From UBA2336 sp964597075 (GTDB taxonomy: Bacteria > Bacteroidota > Bacteroidia > Cytophagales > Cyclobacteriaceae), in contig CAZQXC010000069.1 of the NCBI GenBank assembly GCA_964597075.1, positions 1 through 13,475 of the forward strand: 13,475 bases of DNA. The letters are read 5' to 3'. Position 1 is the first letter of the stretch. Every line of letters starts with the position of its first letter. The position numbers and the translations under genes are program-made. The notes under the pieces were generated by a model. The model saw nothing but the letters and a program-made list of their open reading frames with translations. It was not told the origin of the DNA and did no database searches. This document shows positions 1 through 8,023 of the stretch, in pieces.

Positions 1-129
1 TATTTGAGCAACCAACAATTGGTTGACTCTGATTTGAAAAAGGCACAATCTATCATTAGCAGTAGCTATAGCGGTGAAGCTGTTGCTAATCGATGGTCAA
101 ATTTGATAGAGCAAATTACCGGGGGATAG
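1..129 (+). CDS. 3' end of an upstream gene, possibly a glycosyltransferase
   Basis: Frame 1 is open from the window edge to a TAG at 127-129 and gives the last 42 residues of a protein whose start lies outside the window. The tail is polar and looks helical, with a segment reading SGEAVANRWSNLIEQI. Short helices of this kind often close GT4-type glycosyltransferases, and the gene is followed by more transferases, so a glycosyltransferase is the best guess; no catalytic motif is visible. Its stop lies 5 nt before the chosen start of the next gene, which suggests the same operon. I am fairly sure that it is a gene end and unsure of its function. Confidence 0.55.
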   Translation, partial: YLSNQQLVDSDLKKAQSIISSSYSGEAVANRWSNLIEQITGG

Positions 130-134
130 TGATA

Positions 135-1298
135 ATGATGGGATTAAATAATCTCTGGAAGCGTAAACCGATAGTGCTAATATTCATGCACTTAATGCAA
201 GATTTGGATATTGTTTTACCTATAATAGAAAAATTAAAAAAAAGAGATGATTTAGAGTTGAAAGTTTGTGTAATCGATGAGTTATTAAACCAATCACCAA
301 GAATAGGTGAGGCTTTAGAAAAATTAGAAATCAATTTTTCTAAAGTTTCGCGTTTGGGAGTTTTGACAAGACTAGAACCAAATCTTGCTGGTGTTAAAGC
401 TGTAGTTACTGCTTCTGAAACGACTGCTTCTCCCCATAAAGCAGCTTATACTTTGACAAAGCGAGCAAACAGGGCAGGGATATTTACTTATACTTTGCAG
501 CATGGATTTGAGAACATTGGTTTAACTTATTTTGATGAGGTTCATACTGTTGATTCGATTAGATTTGCCTCTCAAAAAATACTAACTTGGGGTAATACTA
601 ATTTGCTCTCAGTTCAAATACCTCCAGAAACTAAAAAACTTTGTGTAGGGGTAGGATGTCCCAAAGATATTGACTCTAATAGCAAAGAAATTCACATCTC
701 AAAGCAGCGTGAATACCTGATTGCTATATTTGAAAATTTGCATTGGCATCGGTATGACGATAACTACAGACAAAATTTTTTAAGCCATCTTGAAAAAACT
801 GCTCTTAGTTTTCCTAATACCACTTTTTTAGTTAAGCCACATCACGCTGGATTGTGGTTAACAAATAGGTACAAGGGTTCTTTACCGTCTGCGGATAACT
901 TAGTTATTGTTAATCCGAAACTTCCAGAATGGGAGCCATTCACAGCACCAGCTATTATTCAAAATGCTGATGGTGTGATTACTACACCTTCAACAGTCGC
1001 ACTTGATGCAGCTCGCATGGATTGTCCCGTAAGTGTAGTCAACTACGGGTTAGAACTTGCTAATTATGCTCCTCTTTCACAAATTAATAATCAAGAAGAC
1101 TGGACTTCCTTTGTAAAACAAATACAGTCTCCTGAAGAGAAAGTAAAAGTTCAAAATCAAGCACGTCAATTTGTAGACAAAAATATTATTGCTGGAGATG
1201 CAATTGCACGAATAATTGATTTGATTAAAGCAGATATCTCGACAAAAAATATTTATAAGCACAAGCTCATTAGTGTCGGAGGTTATAAAAATGGATGA
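135..1298 (+). CDS. GT-B-fold glycosyl/glycerophosphotransferase-like protein
   Basis: A 387-residue protein with no signal peptide, probably cytoplasmic or membrane-associated. It looks like a GT-B enzyme of the CDP-glycerol glycerophosphotransferase / UDP-GlcNAc 2-epimerase-like group. An N-terminal Rossmann-like half begins KPIVLIFMHLMQDLDI (residues 11-26), a QHG motif lies at 122-124, KPHH at 234-237, and the C-terminal half has ADGVITTPSTVALDAA (278-293), which resembles the nucleotide-binding S/T-rich loop of these enzymes. The likely job is transfer of a sugar or polyol phosphate during glycan assembly; donor and acceptor cannot be read from the sequence. I chose ATG 135 (ATG 138 is the alternative) because GGGGGA at 121-126 sits at suitable spacing. 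An in-frame GTG at 93 would extend the gene back into the upstream reading frame. The end overlaps the GT8-like gene by 8 nt. Confidence 0.75.
   Translation: MMGLNNLWKRKPIVLIFMHLMQDLDIVLPIIEKLKKRDDLELKVCVIDELLNQSPRIGEALEKLEINFSKVSRLGVLTRLEPNLAGVKAVVTASETTASPHKAAYTLTKRANRAGIFTYTLQHGFENIGLTYFDEVHTVDSIRFASQKILTWGNTNLLSVQIPPETKKLCVGVGCPKDIDSNSKEIHISKQREYLIAIFENLHWHRYDDNYRQNFLSHLEKTALSFPNTTFLVKPHHAGLWLTNRYKGSLPSADNLVIVNPKLPEWEPFTAPAIIQNADGVITTPSTVALDAARMDCPVSVVNYGLELANYAPLSQINNQEDWTSFVKQIQSPEEKVKVQNQARQFVDKNIIAGDAIARIIDLIKADISTKNIYKHKLISVGGYKNG
1278..1282 (+). promoter_or_regulatory. Shine-Dalgarno site that fixes the GT8 start
   Basis: GGAGG lies 8 nt before ATG 1291 and inside the 3' end of the preceding gene. 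It selects ATG 1291 over the in-frame GTG at 1273, which lies upstream of the site and could not use it. Confidence 0.75.
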
Positions 1299-2202
1299 AA
1301 CAGTTAGAGTCTACGTGGGAACTGATAGAAGTCAAATTTTAGCAGTTAAAGTTCTCGAACATTCTATAAAAAGGCACACAAAATTGGATGTAGAAGTCCA
1401 TCCAATGTTAGATTTACCAATCAAAAAACCCTTAGATCCAATAAATTGGCAAAGAACAGGTTTTTCATTCAGTCGTTTTTGCATTCCAAAATTATCAAAC
1501 TACTCCGGAAAAGCAATTTATCTTGATGCCGATATGTTGGTTTTTCAAGATATTAGTGAACTTTGGAATATAGATTTTGATGGAGCTAAAGTCGTCATCC
1601 AAGAAGAAATTCCCGAACAATACAAAGATACTCAAAATAAATTAGGGGCACCCGCGAAAAGAAAAAAACAATGTGCGGTAATGCTTTTAGATTGTGCAAG
1701 ATTAGATTGGAAAATTGAAAATATAATCTATGAGTTAGATAAAGGTGAATACGATTACGAAACATTAATGCATGAACTATGTATCTTGGATGAAAAGCAA
1801 GATATTAAATGCGGAGTTCCTTTTAAATGGAATAGTTTAGAGCATTACGATGAAAATACTTGTTTAATACACTATACCGATATGGCAACTCAACCTTGGG
1901 TATCTTGTAAAAATCGGTTTGGTTATCTGTGGTTGAACGAACTAAGACTGATGTTAAACAATAATTCGATTTCTATGAGTGAAATTCAAAAAGAAATTGA
2001 CTTAGGATTCTTTCGACCATCTTTAATTAGGGAACTAAAATACGGGCAGATTATTCCTGGTTTTTTACAGCCTTTTTTCCATAAGTTAAATGAAGCTTTA
2101 GATAAAAAAGGTGACTTTAAACCACATCAAGAAGTTTATCGTCTTAAAAAGATACGCAAAAAAGCAATGAAAGATTATAAAGAATCGCAATTAATCAATT
2201 AA
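1291..2202 (+). CDS. Glycosyltransferase family 8-like protein (GT-A fold, DXD)
   Basis: A 303-residue soluble glycosyltransferase. It starts with a GT8-like strand (VRVYVGTDRSQ, residues 5-15), carries the metal/nucleotide-sugar motif YLDADMLV with D79 and D81, then a strand QCAVMLLDCARLDW (127-140) that matches the usual GT8 acceptor-side 'fNsGvml' position, and a late histidine in IHYTDMATQPW (H194) of the type that completes the metal site. GT8 enzymes are retaining transferases that mostly use UDP-glucose or UDP-galactose; the sugar used here is not determined. The C-terminal part (about 230-303) is basic and helical, as in transferases that sit on the inner membrane. The start ATG lies in an ATGGATGA overlap with the preceding stop, so translation of the two genes is probably coupled. 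Confidence 0.85.
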   Translation: MDETVRVYVGTDRSQILAVKVLEHSIKRHTKLDVEVHPMLDLPIKKPLDPINWQRTGFSFSRFCIPKLSNYSGKAIYLDADMLVFQDISELWNIDFDGAKVVIQEEIPEQYKDTQNKLGAPAKRKKQCAVMLLDCARLDWKIENIIYELDKGEYDYETLMHELCILDEKQDIKCGVPFKWNSLEHYDENTCLIHYTDMATQPWVSCKNRFGYLWLNELRLMLNNNSISMSEIQKEIDLGFFRPSLIRELKYGQIIPGFLQPFFHKLNEALDKKGDFKPHQEVYRLKKIRKKAMKDYKESQLIN

Positions 2203-2235
2203 ACCAGCAGACAAACTTTATTTTCAATCGAATAT

Positions 2236-3339
2236 ATGAGTAATATTCATCGCTATCAATGCTTTCTGATTACGGGAGGTGCAGGATTTATTGGTCGAAA
2301 GCTAGCACTGCAATTAGCTAAAAACTTAGAAAATAGAATCTGGGTTATAGATAACCTTAGTCCTCAGATTCATGGTGAAGATATTCAAGAACCTATTTTT
2401 CCATCGAATATTACTTTTGTACGTGGAGATATTAAAAATCGAAATTTAGTTGAAAAGATTATACAAGATTCTCAACCAGAAGTAATTGTCCATATGGCTG
2501 CCGAAACAGGTACGGGACAATCAATGTATGAAATTACTCGCTATTGTGACGTAAACATTTTAGGTACTTCTATATTACTAGAAACTATCAACAAACTTGG
2601 GGCTAATTTTAAACGTTTTGTGTTACCATCATCGCGAGCAATTTATGGTGAAGGAGCATATCGAGAATGCAAAACGAACAAGTTAATAGTTCCTCCTGGA
2701 AGAACTAATGAAGCAATGCGCTTGGGAAAGTTTATTCCAACTTCTAGCAATGGAAATCAATTAGAACCAATTCCAACTTTGGAAGATATTCCACCTGCTC
2801 CTTCTTCAATTTATGCTTCCACAAAATTGATGCAGGAATACTTAGTAACTCAAGCTGCTGCAAATGCATCTTGGGAAGCTACTATTTTACGTTTTCAAAA
2901 CGTTTATGGTCCCGGACAATCTTTGAATAATCCTTATACAGGTGTGTTGTCAATATTTTCTAGTCAAATTTTGCAAAATAAAAAGCTGAATATCTATGAA
3001 GATGGCAATATTGTCCGTGACTTTATATTTATTGATGATGTAGTTAGAGCAGTGGAATTAGCAACGCAAGCGAGCTTATCTCATGGAACAACAATAAATA
3101 TAGGAAGCGGTCAAGCTACTACGATTTTAGAAGCAGCAAAAACTCTGCTCAATCTTTACGAAAAGCCTGAAAATAATTATCAAATTACGGGTGATTTTCG
3201 TGCAGGTGATATTCGTCATGCAGTTGCAGATATTAGTAAAGCAAATGAGTTATTAAATTGGCAACCAAAAGTTAGTTTAAAACAAGGTTTATTAGAACTG
3301 AGTTTTTGGTGTAAAAAAAATTCTAGCCTGAATGCCTGA
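2236..3339 (+). CDS. Extended SDR sugar-nucleotide epimerase/dehydratase
   Basis: A 367-residue NAD(P)-dependent extended short-chain dehydrogenase. The Rossmann motif GGAGFIG is at residues 14-20, the strand ending in acidic D39 (WVIDNL) should bind the NAD ribose, VHMAAET (85-91) is the usual post-beta4 motif, LPSSRAIYG (130-138) supplies the catalytic serine region, and YASTK (193-197) is the YxxxK pair. Such enzymes make UDP-galactose/galacturonate-type or dTDP-deoxyhexose precursors for surface glycans. About 60 residues separate the serine from the tyrosine, clearly more than in typical GalE, with a Pro-rich stretch PTLEDIPPAPSSIY; this recalls the WbiB/dTDP-L-rhamnose 4-epimerase-like subgroup, but the substrate is not proven. 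No strong Shine-Dalgarno precedes ATG 2236; the gap after the GT8 gene is 33 nt. Confidence 0.85.
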   Translation: MSNIHRYQCFLITGGAGFIGRKLALQLAKNLENRIWVIDNLSPQIHGEDIQEPIFPSNITFVRGDIKNRNLVEKIIQDSQPEVIVHMAAETGTGQSMYEITRYCDVNILGTSILLETINKLGANFKRFVLPSSRAIYGEGAYRECKTNKLIVPPGRTNEAMRLGKFIPTSSNGNQLEPIPTLEDIPPAPSSIYASTKLMQEYLVTQAAANASWEATILRFQNVYGPGQSLNNPYTGVLSIFSSQILQNKKLNIYEDGNIVRDFIFIDDVVRAVELATQASLSHGTTINIGSGQATTILEAAKTLLNLYEKPENNYQITGDFRAGDIRHAVADISKANELLNWQPKVSLKQGLLELSFWCKKNSSLNA

Positions 3340-3383
3340 ATTATTTTTTATACATAATCCTTATTATTAAATAGCAAATATTT

Positions 3384-4538
3384 ATGATAAATATACTGAA
3401 AAAAATTAAACTTTTTAATCCCGAACAAAATAAAAAATTAGAGAATAACTATGACATTGTAAATAGAAGTCAGAATAAAAAAAGTATCCTGATATTTGTA
3501 GAGAACCTCAACGCTACTTACTATCTTAGTTTTCATTATGTGTTGGAATTACTTCATCAACAGGGAGAAATAGATTTTGTTGTTCTATCGAGTAAAACTA
3601 TACTTAACTACTTAAATAAGCAAGGTTATCAAATCGATTCATTTATCAATAAGGTATTAGAAGATATTAAACCTCAAACAGTTATTTTTAGTCGTTACGG
3701 GTTGCCTTATGGTAAATTGATTTGGCAAAGTTGCCAAGAAAAGCAAATTAATACTATTTACCATATTGATGATGACTTATTAAATATACCTTTGTCTTTG
3801 GGACAAAAAATTCAAAAACAACATGGAAGTCAAGAAGTTATTCAAGAGCGTGAATATTTACTTTCCCAGGTGGATTTGATTTATGCTTCAACTGATTATT
3901 TAGATAGGACATTAGCCAAACGTTTCCCTCACCAAAAAGTTTTTTCTGGTATCTATGCTCCTTACTTAGAAAGTTTTATCAATAAAAGCACAATTCCCAA
4001 ATCAAATGATTTGACAATTGGTTATATGGGTTCAAAAGGGCATATAAATGATTTAAAAATGATTGCTCCTGCTATCTCTAAAATATTAAATGAATATCCT
4101 CAGATCAAATTTGAAACATTTGGTACTATTTCTATTCCAGATGAATTGAAATTATTTAGCGATAGAATTACTTCCCACAAAGTTAAACTAAATTATTCAC
4201 AGTTTCTCCAAAAGCTTTACGAACTAAACTGGGATATTGGGTTAGCACCCCTTGATAATACTGAGTTTAACCAATGTAAAGCTCCTACCAAATTTATAGA
4301 ATATACAGCTTGCGATATTCCTACGGTTGCTAGTAATGTGAGTGTTTATAATCGATTTACTGACCGAGAAGAAGTAATTCTTGCCGAACCTTCACAATGG
4401 TATGAAAAAATTAAATTATCAATAGAAAGTAGCGATGTTAGAAAAACTTTATTAGAAAATGCAAAAGCCAGATGCGAAAAAGAATTTAATTTAGAGATAT
4501 TAGAAAAGCAAGTTTGTCAAGTTCTCAAAATTGGATAA
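3384..4538 (+). CDS. GT4-like glycosyltransferase
   Basis: A 384-residue GT-B glycosyltransferase. The first 30 or so residues are lysine- and asparagine-rich; the N-terminal domain begins with KSILIFVENLN (33-43) and contains YHIDDDLLNIP (126-136), a feature I associate with a group of GT4-like proteins from polysaccharide clusters. The C-terminal donor-binding half starts with TIGYMGSKGH (211-220) and includes WDIGLAPLDNTEFNQCKAPT (283-302) running into KFIEYTACDIPTVAS (303-317), the region that binds the nucleotide-sugar phosphates in this family. The full length is normal for the family. It probably adds one sugar of the repeat unit or adaptor at the cytoplasmic face of the membrane. It follows the epimerase after a 44-nt A+T-rich gap and has no evident strong ribosome binding site. 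Confidence 0.8.
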   Translation: MINILKKIKLFNPEQNKKLENNYDIVNRSQNKKSILIFVENLNATYYLSFHYVLELLHQQGEIDFVVLSSKTILNYLNKQGYQIDSFINKVLEDIKPQTVIFSRYGLPYGKLIWQSCQEKQINTIYHIDDDLLNIPLSLGQKIQKQHGSQEVIQEREYLLSQVDLIYASTDYLDRTLAKRFPHQKVFSGIYAPYLESFINKSTIPKSNDLTIGYMGSKGHINDLKMIAPAISKILNEYPQIKFETFGTISIPDELKLFSDRITSHKVKLNYSQFLQKLYELNWDIGLAPLDNTEFNQCKAPTKFIEYTACDIPTVASNVSVYNRFTDREEVILAEPSQWYEKIKLSIESSDVRKTLLENAKARCEKEFNLEILEKQVCQVLKIG

Positions 4539-4567
4539 AAAATTAAGTTAATTACAACAGTTAAATT

Positions 4568-4600
4568 ATGAATTTTGCTTATGCTGTTCAATTCGATTGA
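4568..4600 (+). other. Possible 10-codon overlapping upstream ORF
   Basis: ATG 4568 opens a short frame, MNFAYAVQFD, that stops at TGA 4598-4600. It lies in a different frame from the MBOAT gene and overlaps its first codons. It might affect initiation at ATG 4581, but a chance ATG in A+T-rich DNA explains it equally well. Confidence 0.15.
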
Positions 4601-5993
4601 GTTTTTCTTATTACTAATATTTTGTTTACTATTTTATTGGTGTTCCCAATCAATTATATGGCGGCAAAATATATTATTGATATCTAGCATTATATTTTAC
4701 ACATACTGGTTTCCTCCTTATTTATTGTTATTCTTGATTATAGCATTACTTACTTATATTTGTAGTTTAAAAATAGCCTTTACAGCACAAAAATGGTTAT
4801 TTTTTGGAGTAAGTTTTCTTCTTGGAATACTCGGTTTATTTAAGTACACTAATTTCGGATTAAAAATTATTCAAGATATTTATCAAAATGTAGGTATAGA
4901 CTTAATTATTAAAACTATAGATATAAGATTGCCATTAGGAATTTCATTTATTGTTTTTCAATTAATTGCTTATTTAGTAGATGTGAAGCGTAAAGAAACT
5001 GTACCGGAGAAAGATTTACGTGTTTTTATATTGTTCTTAGCATTTTTTCCGCAACTTATTGCAGGTCCTATATGCAGAAGTAATCAATTAATTCCACAGT
5101 TAAAAGAAAAGAGAAACTTTAGCTTATATCAATTCACTGGTGGTTTAGTTCTGATAATGTCCGGACTATTTCTCAAAGTTGGATTTGCTGATGGTTTAGC
5201 TCCCTTTGTAGATTCAGTATTTAATTCTTATGAAAAATTTACTAAAGCAAATATATTATGGGCAACTTTAGGATTTGGAGTTCAAATATTTTGTGATTTT
5301 TGGGGATATTCTACTACAGCGATTGGATCTGCTAAATTGTTTGGTATCGATATTCCGATTAATTTCGACTTACCTTATATTGCAACTAGCTTGAGAGGTT
5401 TTTGGCGACGTTGGCATATTACACTATCTAATTGGCTGCGAGATTATCTCTACATTCCTTTAGGAGGTTCAAGACAAGGAAAGTTGCTAACAATACGTAA
5501 TCTCATTATTACTATGAGTTTGTGTGGACTTTGGCATGGAGCTAGTTTAACCTTTTTACTTTGGGGACTAATTCATGGTTTATTTTTAGTGGTGGAAAGA
5601 TTGATTGCTGATTTATTCAAATCGCTTGAGAAAAATGTAGTTGGAAAAATCATCAGTTGGATATGGGTTCCAATTGGATGGTTGATTACTATTTCTTTCG
5701 TGAATTTTGCCTGGATTTTATTTAGAGCTAATAGCTTAAAAGATGCGGTAGCAATATTCAGAGAATTAGGAAATTTCAATACATCTATCAATTATGAATC
5801 ACCTCCTAGCAGTTTTTTGATTTTGTTATTTAGCTTTGCTTTGCTTCACATACCAATTAACAAATTAATGAATGCTATATATTTAGGAAAAATTTGGTTG
5901 GGCTGGCGATTTGTGATGGCAGGATGGTTTTTAATCCTATCAATTGTCATATCATCAGGAGAAAATATACAGTTCATATATTTTCAGTTTTGA
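4581..5993 (+). CDS. MBOAT family O-acyltransferase (AlgI/PatA-like)
   Basis: A 470-residue polytopic inner-membrane protein of the membrane-bound O-acyltransferase family; relatives such as AlgI carry an acyl group (usually acetyl) to the outside for O-acylation of a polysaccharide. The N-terminus MLFNSIEFFLLL is the characteristic AlgI-type start, which is why I prefer ATG 4581 to the in-frame TTG 4575. Other hallmarks are GISFIVFQLIAYLVDV (about 120-135), AFFPQLIAGPICR (154-166), FWRRWHITLSNWLRDYLYIP (274-293) followed by LGG, and LWHGASLTF (317-325) with the conserved catalytic-type His319 and a second His at 332. There are many hydrophobic segments along the whole length and no truncation. 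The SGNH-like gene two genes downstream is its likely partner. Confidence 0.93.
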   Translation: MLFNSIEFFLLLIFCLLFYWCSQSIIWRQNILLISSIIFYTYWFPPYLLLFLIIALLTYICSLKIAFTAQKWLFFGVSFLLGILGLFKYTNFGLKIIQDIYQNVGIDLIIKTIDIRLPLGISFIVFQLIAYLVDVKRKETVPEKDLRVFILFLAFFPQLIAGPICRSNQLIPQLKEKRNFSLYQFTGGLVLIMSGLFLKVGFADGLAPFVDSVFNSYEKFTKANILWATLGFGVQIFCDFWGYSTTAIGSAKLFGIDIPINFDLPYIATSLRGFWRRWHITLSNWLRDYLYIPLGGSRQGKLLTIRNLIITMSLCGLWHGASLTFLLWGLIHGLFLVVERLIADLFKSLEKNVVGKIISWIWVPIGWLITISFVNFAWILFRANSLKDAVAIFRELGNFNTSINYESPPSSFLILLFSFALLHIPINKLMNAIYLGKIWLGWRFVMAGWFLILSIVISSGENIQFIYFQF

Positions 5994-6042
5994 GCTTTGA
6001 ATTTTAAGGAAATTTTGTAGTTTTAGGAGTAAATAATCAATT

Positions 6043-6864
6043 ATGGAATTTAGTACTATTAGCCCGGAAGAAATTCGTCAAGGTCTTGAGAAGTTAGAAT
6101 CAACTATTCCTTGGGCACATTATTTTAATTTTGGAAATGGGATTGAAACAGTTTCACCTCAAGAAGAAAAATTTTATAAGAAAGCTGTAGGTTTGGGTAA
6201 ACTTGGCAATCTACTTATAGATGTAGTCCCATTAAATTGTCGTCGTGGCAATATGAAGGATTTGCGGGTACTCGATTTGGCTTCAGCAGAAGGAGTACAT
6301 TCTATTACTTTAGCTCAAGCAGGTGCCAATGTTTTTGGAATAGAAGGTAGAGAACTTTATGTGGAAAGAGCTAAATTTGTCGCAAAAGTTTTAGGTGTTA
6401 AAAATGCTCGTTTTCAACAGGGAGACGTTCGCAAAATTAATCCTTCGGAAGTCGGTACTTTTGAATGTGTTTTATTCTCTGGGATTCTGCATCATTTGGG
6501 TCAAAATTCTTTTGAAGAAATGTTGAAGACATTAGCAAGTCTAACTGAAGATACTCTGATGATTTACACTCACGTTAGTACTGCAAAATCAATAGAAAGA
6601 TTTAATTTGAAAGGTCCTGTAAGAACTGAAAGTGGCTATGAGGGGTATTTATTCCGCGAACACAAAGATAATGCTTCTGAAGAACAAAGATATCGTAAAG
6701 TTAGAGCTTCTCTCGATAACACATTTTCCTTTTGGGCTACAGAAAAATCTTTAATTGATGCTTTAACTAGTGTTGGGTTTAAATCAATTTCTAAATTGAT
6801 GAAGCCCCATTTATTTAACTGGGAAGAAGCCTCATATCGACTAATAATTGTAGCTAGAAAATAA
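6043..6864 (+). CDS. Class I SAM-dependent methyltransferase
   Basis: A 273-residue soluble class I methyltransferase. SAM-binding motif I is VLDLASAEGVHS (76-87), an acidic residue ends strand 2 (GIEGRELY, E101), QQGDV (126-129) contributes the adenine-side acidic residue D128, and CVLFSGILHHLG (142-153) is the motif IV/post-IV region. The motif I variant, with DLASAEG in place of the usual DxGxGxG, occurs in methyltransferases of the tRNA-mo5U34/CmoB-like and glycan-cluster groups, so the substrate cannot be named; an O-methylated sugar fits the context. AGGAG at 6025-6029 is rather far (13 nt) from ATG 6043. The gene sits between the MBOAT gene and the SGNH-like gene and ends 3 nt before the latter. 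Confidence 0.85.
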   Translation: MEFSTISPEEIRQGLEKLESTIPWAHYFNFGNGIETVSPQEEKFYKKAVGLGKLGNLLIDVVPLNCRRGNMKDLRVLDLASAEGVHSITLAQAGANVFGIEGRELYVERAKFVAKVLGVKNARFQQGDVRKINPSEVGTFECVLFSGILHHLGQNSFEEMLKTLASLTEDTLMIYTHVSTAKSIERFNLKGPVRTESGYEGYLFREHKDNASEEQRYRKVRASLDNTFSFWATEKSLIDALTSVGFKSISKLMKPHLFNWEEASYRLIIVARK

Positions 6865-6867
6865 ATC

Positions 6868-7989
6868 ATGCTGAGAAAACAAACTATTAATAGATCTTGG
6901 CTAATAGTCATAATATTTTTTATATTACCTTTACTATTAGTAGAGATTTGGGTTAGCCAAGATTTATTCAATTATGTATCCTACACCAACAGTCAAAACA
7001 TGGACCCTCAAATGAAATATTTTGGGGGCAGAAATGATTGGGAATTTGTTGCTTTAGGAAGTTCAGAAGTAAAATGGGGAATTCAACCAACACAAATTGA
7101 AAAGGCTTTAGCAACTGAAGATATCTCAACTTCGGGATTTAATTTGGGTTTTGATGGATTTAATGAAAACTTTTATTTATCAATATTACCTTTTCTGAAG
7201 CTTCCCAAGCGTCTTCCCAAACTTAATTTAGCACTAATTGGAATCAATTTAATTGAAGAAAAACAAATATTACCTAGTAGTTTTAGTGAAGGATATCCTT
7301 GTGATGGTATCTTGCAACGTGCCATATTAAAATCAGCTTTTGCTAAAGATTATAATTTATATCATCTATGTCATTCTAAAAGCTGGAAGCAACCTTTAAT
7401 AGAGCCGATAGAAAATATAAGTAAGATTGTTAGATATCGTCAAAGTTTGCGGACTTTCATTCTTGGTAATGCTCGTTCTCAAGATTTTATTGGGACTATA
7501 AGTAATAATTTAAAGCAGTATCCTAATGGCTTTCATGCTCATAAATCAGCTAAAGATAATAAGGATGAAGTAAAAGTTGATTATGAGAGGTTTTTAGCTC
7601 AGGAAAAGACTCATCCCCAGCTATTTCAACCGATGAAGTCTGATGCTTGGTCTAATTTGCTCCAACCAAATGGATTTTTTGAGCGCTGGGTTAACTATTT
7701 TGTTGAAAATCAAGTATTACCAGTGTTTTTTGCTTTACCAACTAATCCTTTGATGATTGATGCTCAACGCAGAAGAGAAGATTATGAGCGCAATAGTAAA
7801 TTAATGAAAGATTGGGCAAAGAACAAAAATGTTGTGTTTATTGATTTAGGTATTTTATATAATTATGACAAATTAATTGACTATAGCGACCATCGACATT
7901 TAAGTGGAGTTGGAGGAGAGCGTTATTCTTATGAATTGGGGAAAGCTTTAGCTAAAAATCCCCAGGTATTGACGGCGTTTTCTAAATAG
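6868..7989 (+). CDS. Membrane-anchored SGNH-like protein, probable MBOAT partner
   Basis: A 373-residue protein with one N-terminal hydrophobic segment (about residues 11-29, after a basic start MLRKQTINRS), so the body is probably extracytoplasmic. FVALGSSEVKWGI (60-72) resembles SGNH block I with a nucleophile-type serine at 65/66, and IDYSDHRHLSGVGGERYS (337-354) carries the block V D-x-x-H pair D341/H344 followed by the typical HL..xGg.r.S pattern. Such proteins (AlgJ/AlgX, PatB, DltD types) commonly accompany MBOAT acyltransferases and pass the acyl group to the glycan. I infer that role here from the MBOAT gene two genes upstream. The middle of the protein (about 130-260) is not recognisable by eye. 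It may be an acetyltransferase or an esterase. Confidence 0.72.
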   Translation: MLRKQTINRSWLIVIIFFILPLLLVEIWVSQDLFNYVSYTNSQNMDPQMKYFGGRNDWEFVALGSSEVKWGIQPTQIEKALATEDISTSGFNLGFDGFNENFYLSILPFLKLPKRLPKLNLALIGINLIEEKQILPSSFSEGYPCDGILQRAILKSAFAKDYNLYHLCHSKSWKQPLIEPIENISKIVRYRQSLRTFILGNARSQDFIGTISNNLKQYPNGFHAHKSAKDNKDEVKVDYERFLAQEKTHPQLFQPMKSDAWSNLLQPNGFFERWVNYFVENQVLPVFFALPTNPLMIDAQRRREDYERNSKLMKDWAKNKNVVFIDLGILYNYDKLIDYSDHRHLSGVGGERYSYELGKALAKNPQVLTAFSK

Positions 7990-8023
7990 TTACATTTATT
8001 AAGTATTTTATTGAGTATTGATT

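Noticed and set aside
93..134. GTG 93 as start of the first complete gene
   Set aside because: It would overlap the upstream reading frame by 37 nt; ATG 135 has a purine-rich GGGGGA at good spacing and follows the upstream stop closely.
3340..3383. Terminator in the gap after the epimerase
   Set aside because: ATTAT and ATAAT arms can pair around a T-rich loop, but the stem is five A-T pairs and no proper T-run follows the second arm.
6636..6971. 111-residue minus-strand ORF across a methyltransferase/SGNH junction
   Set aside because: It lies antisense to two well-supported genes with clear motifs.
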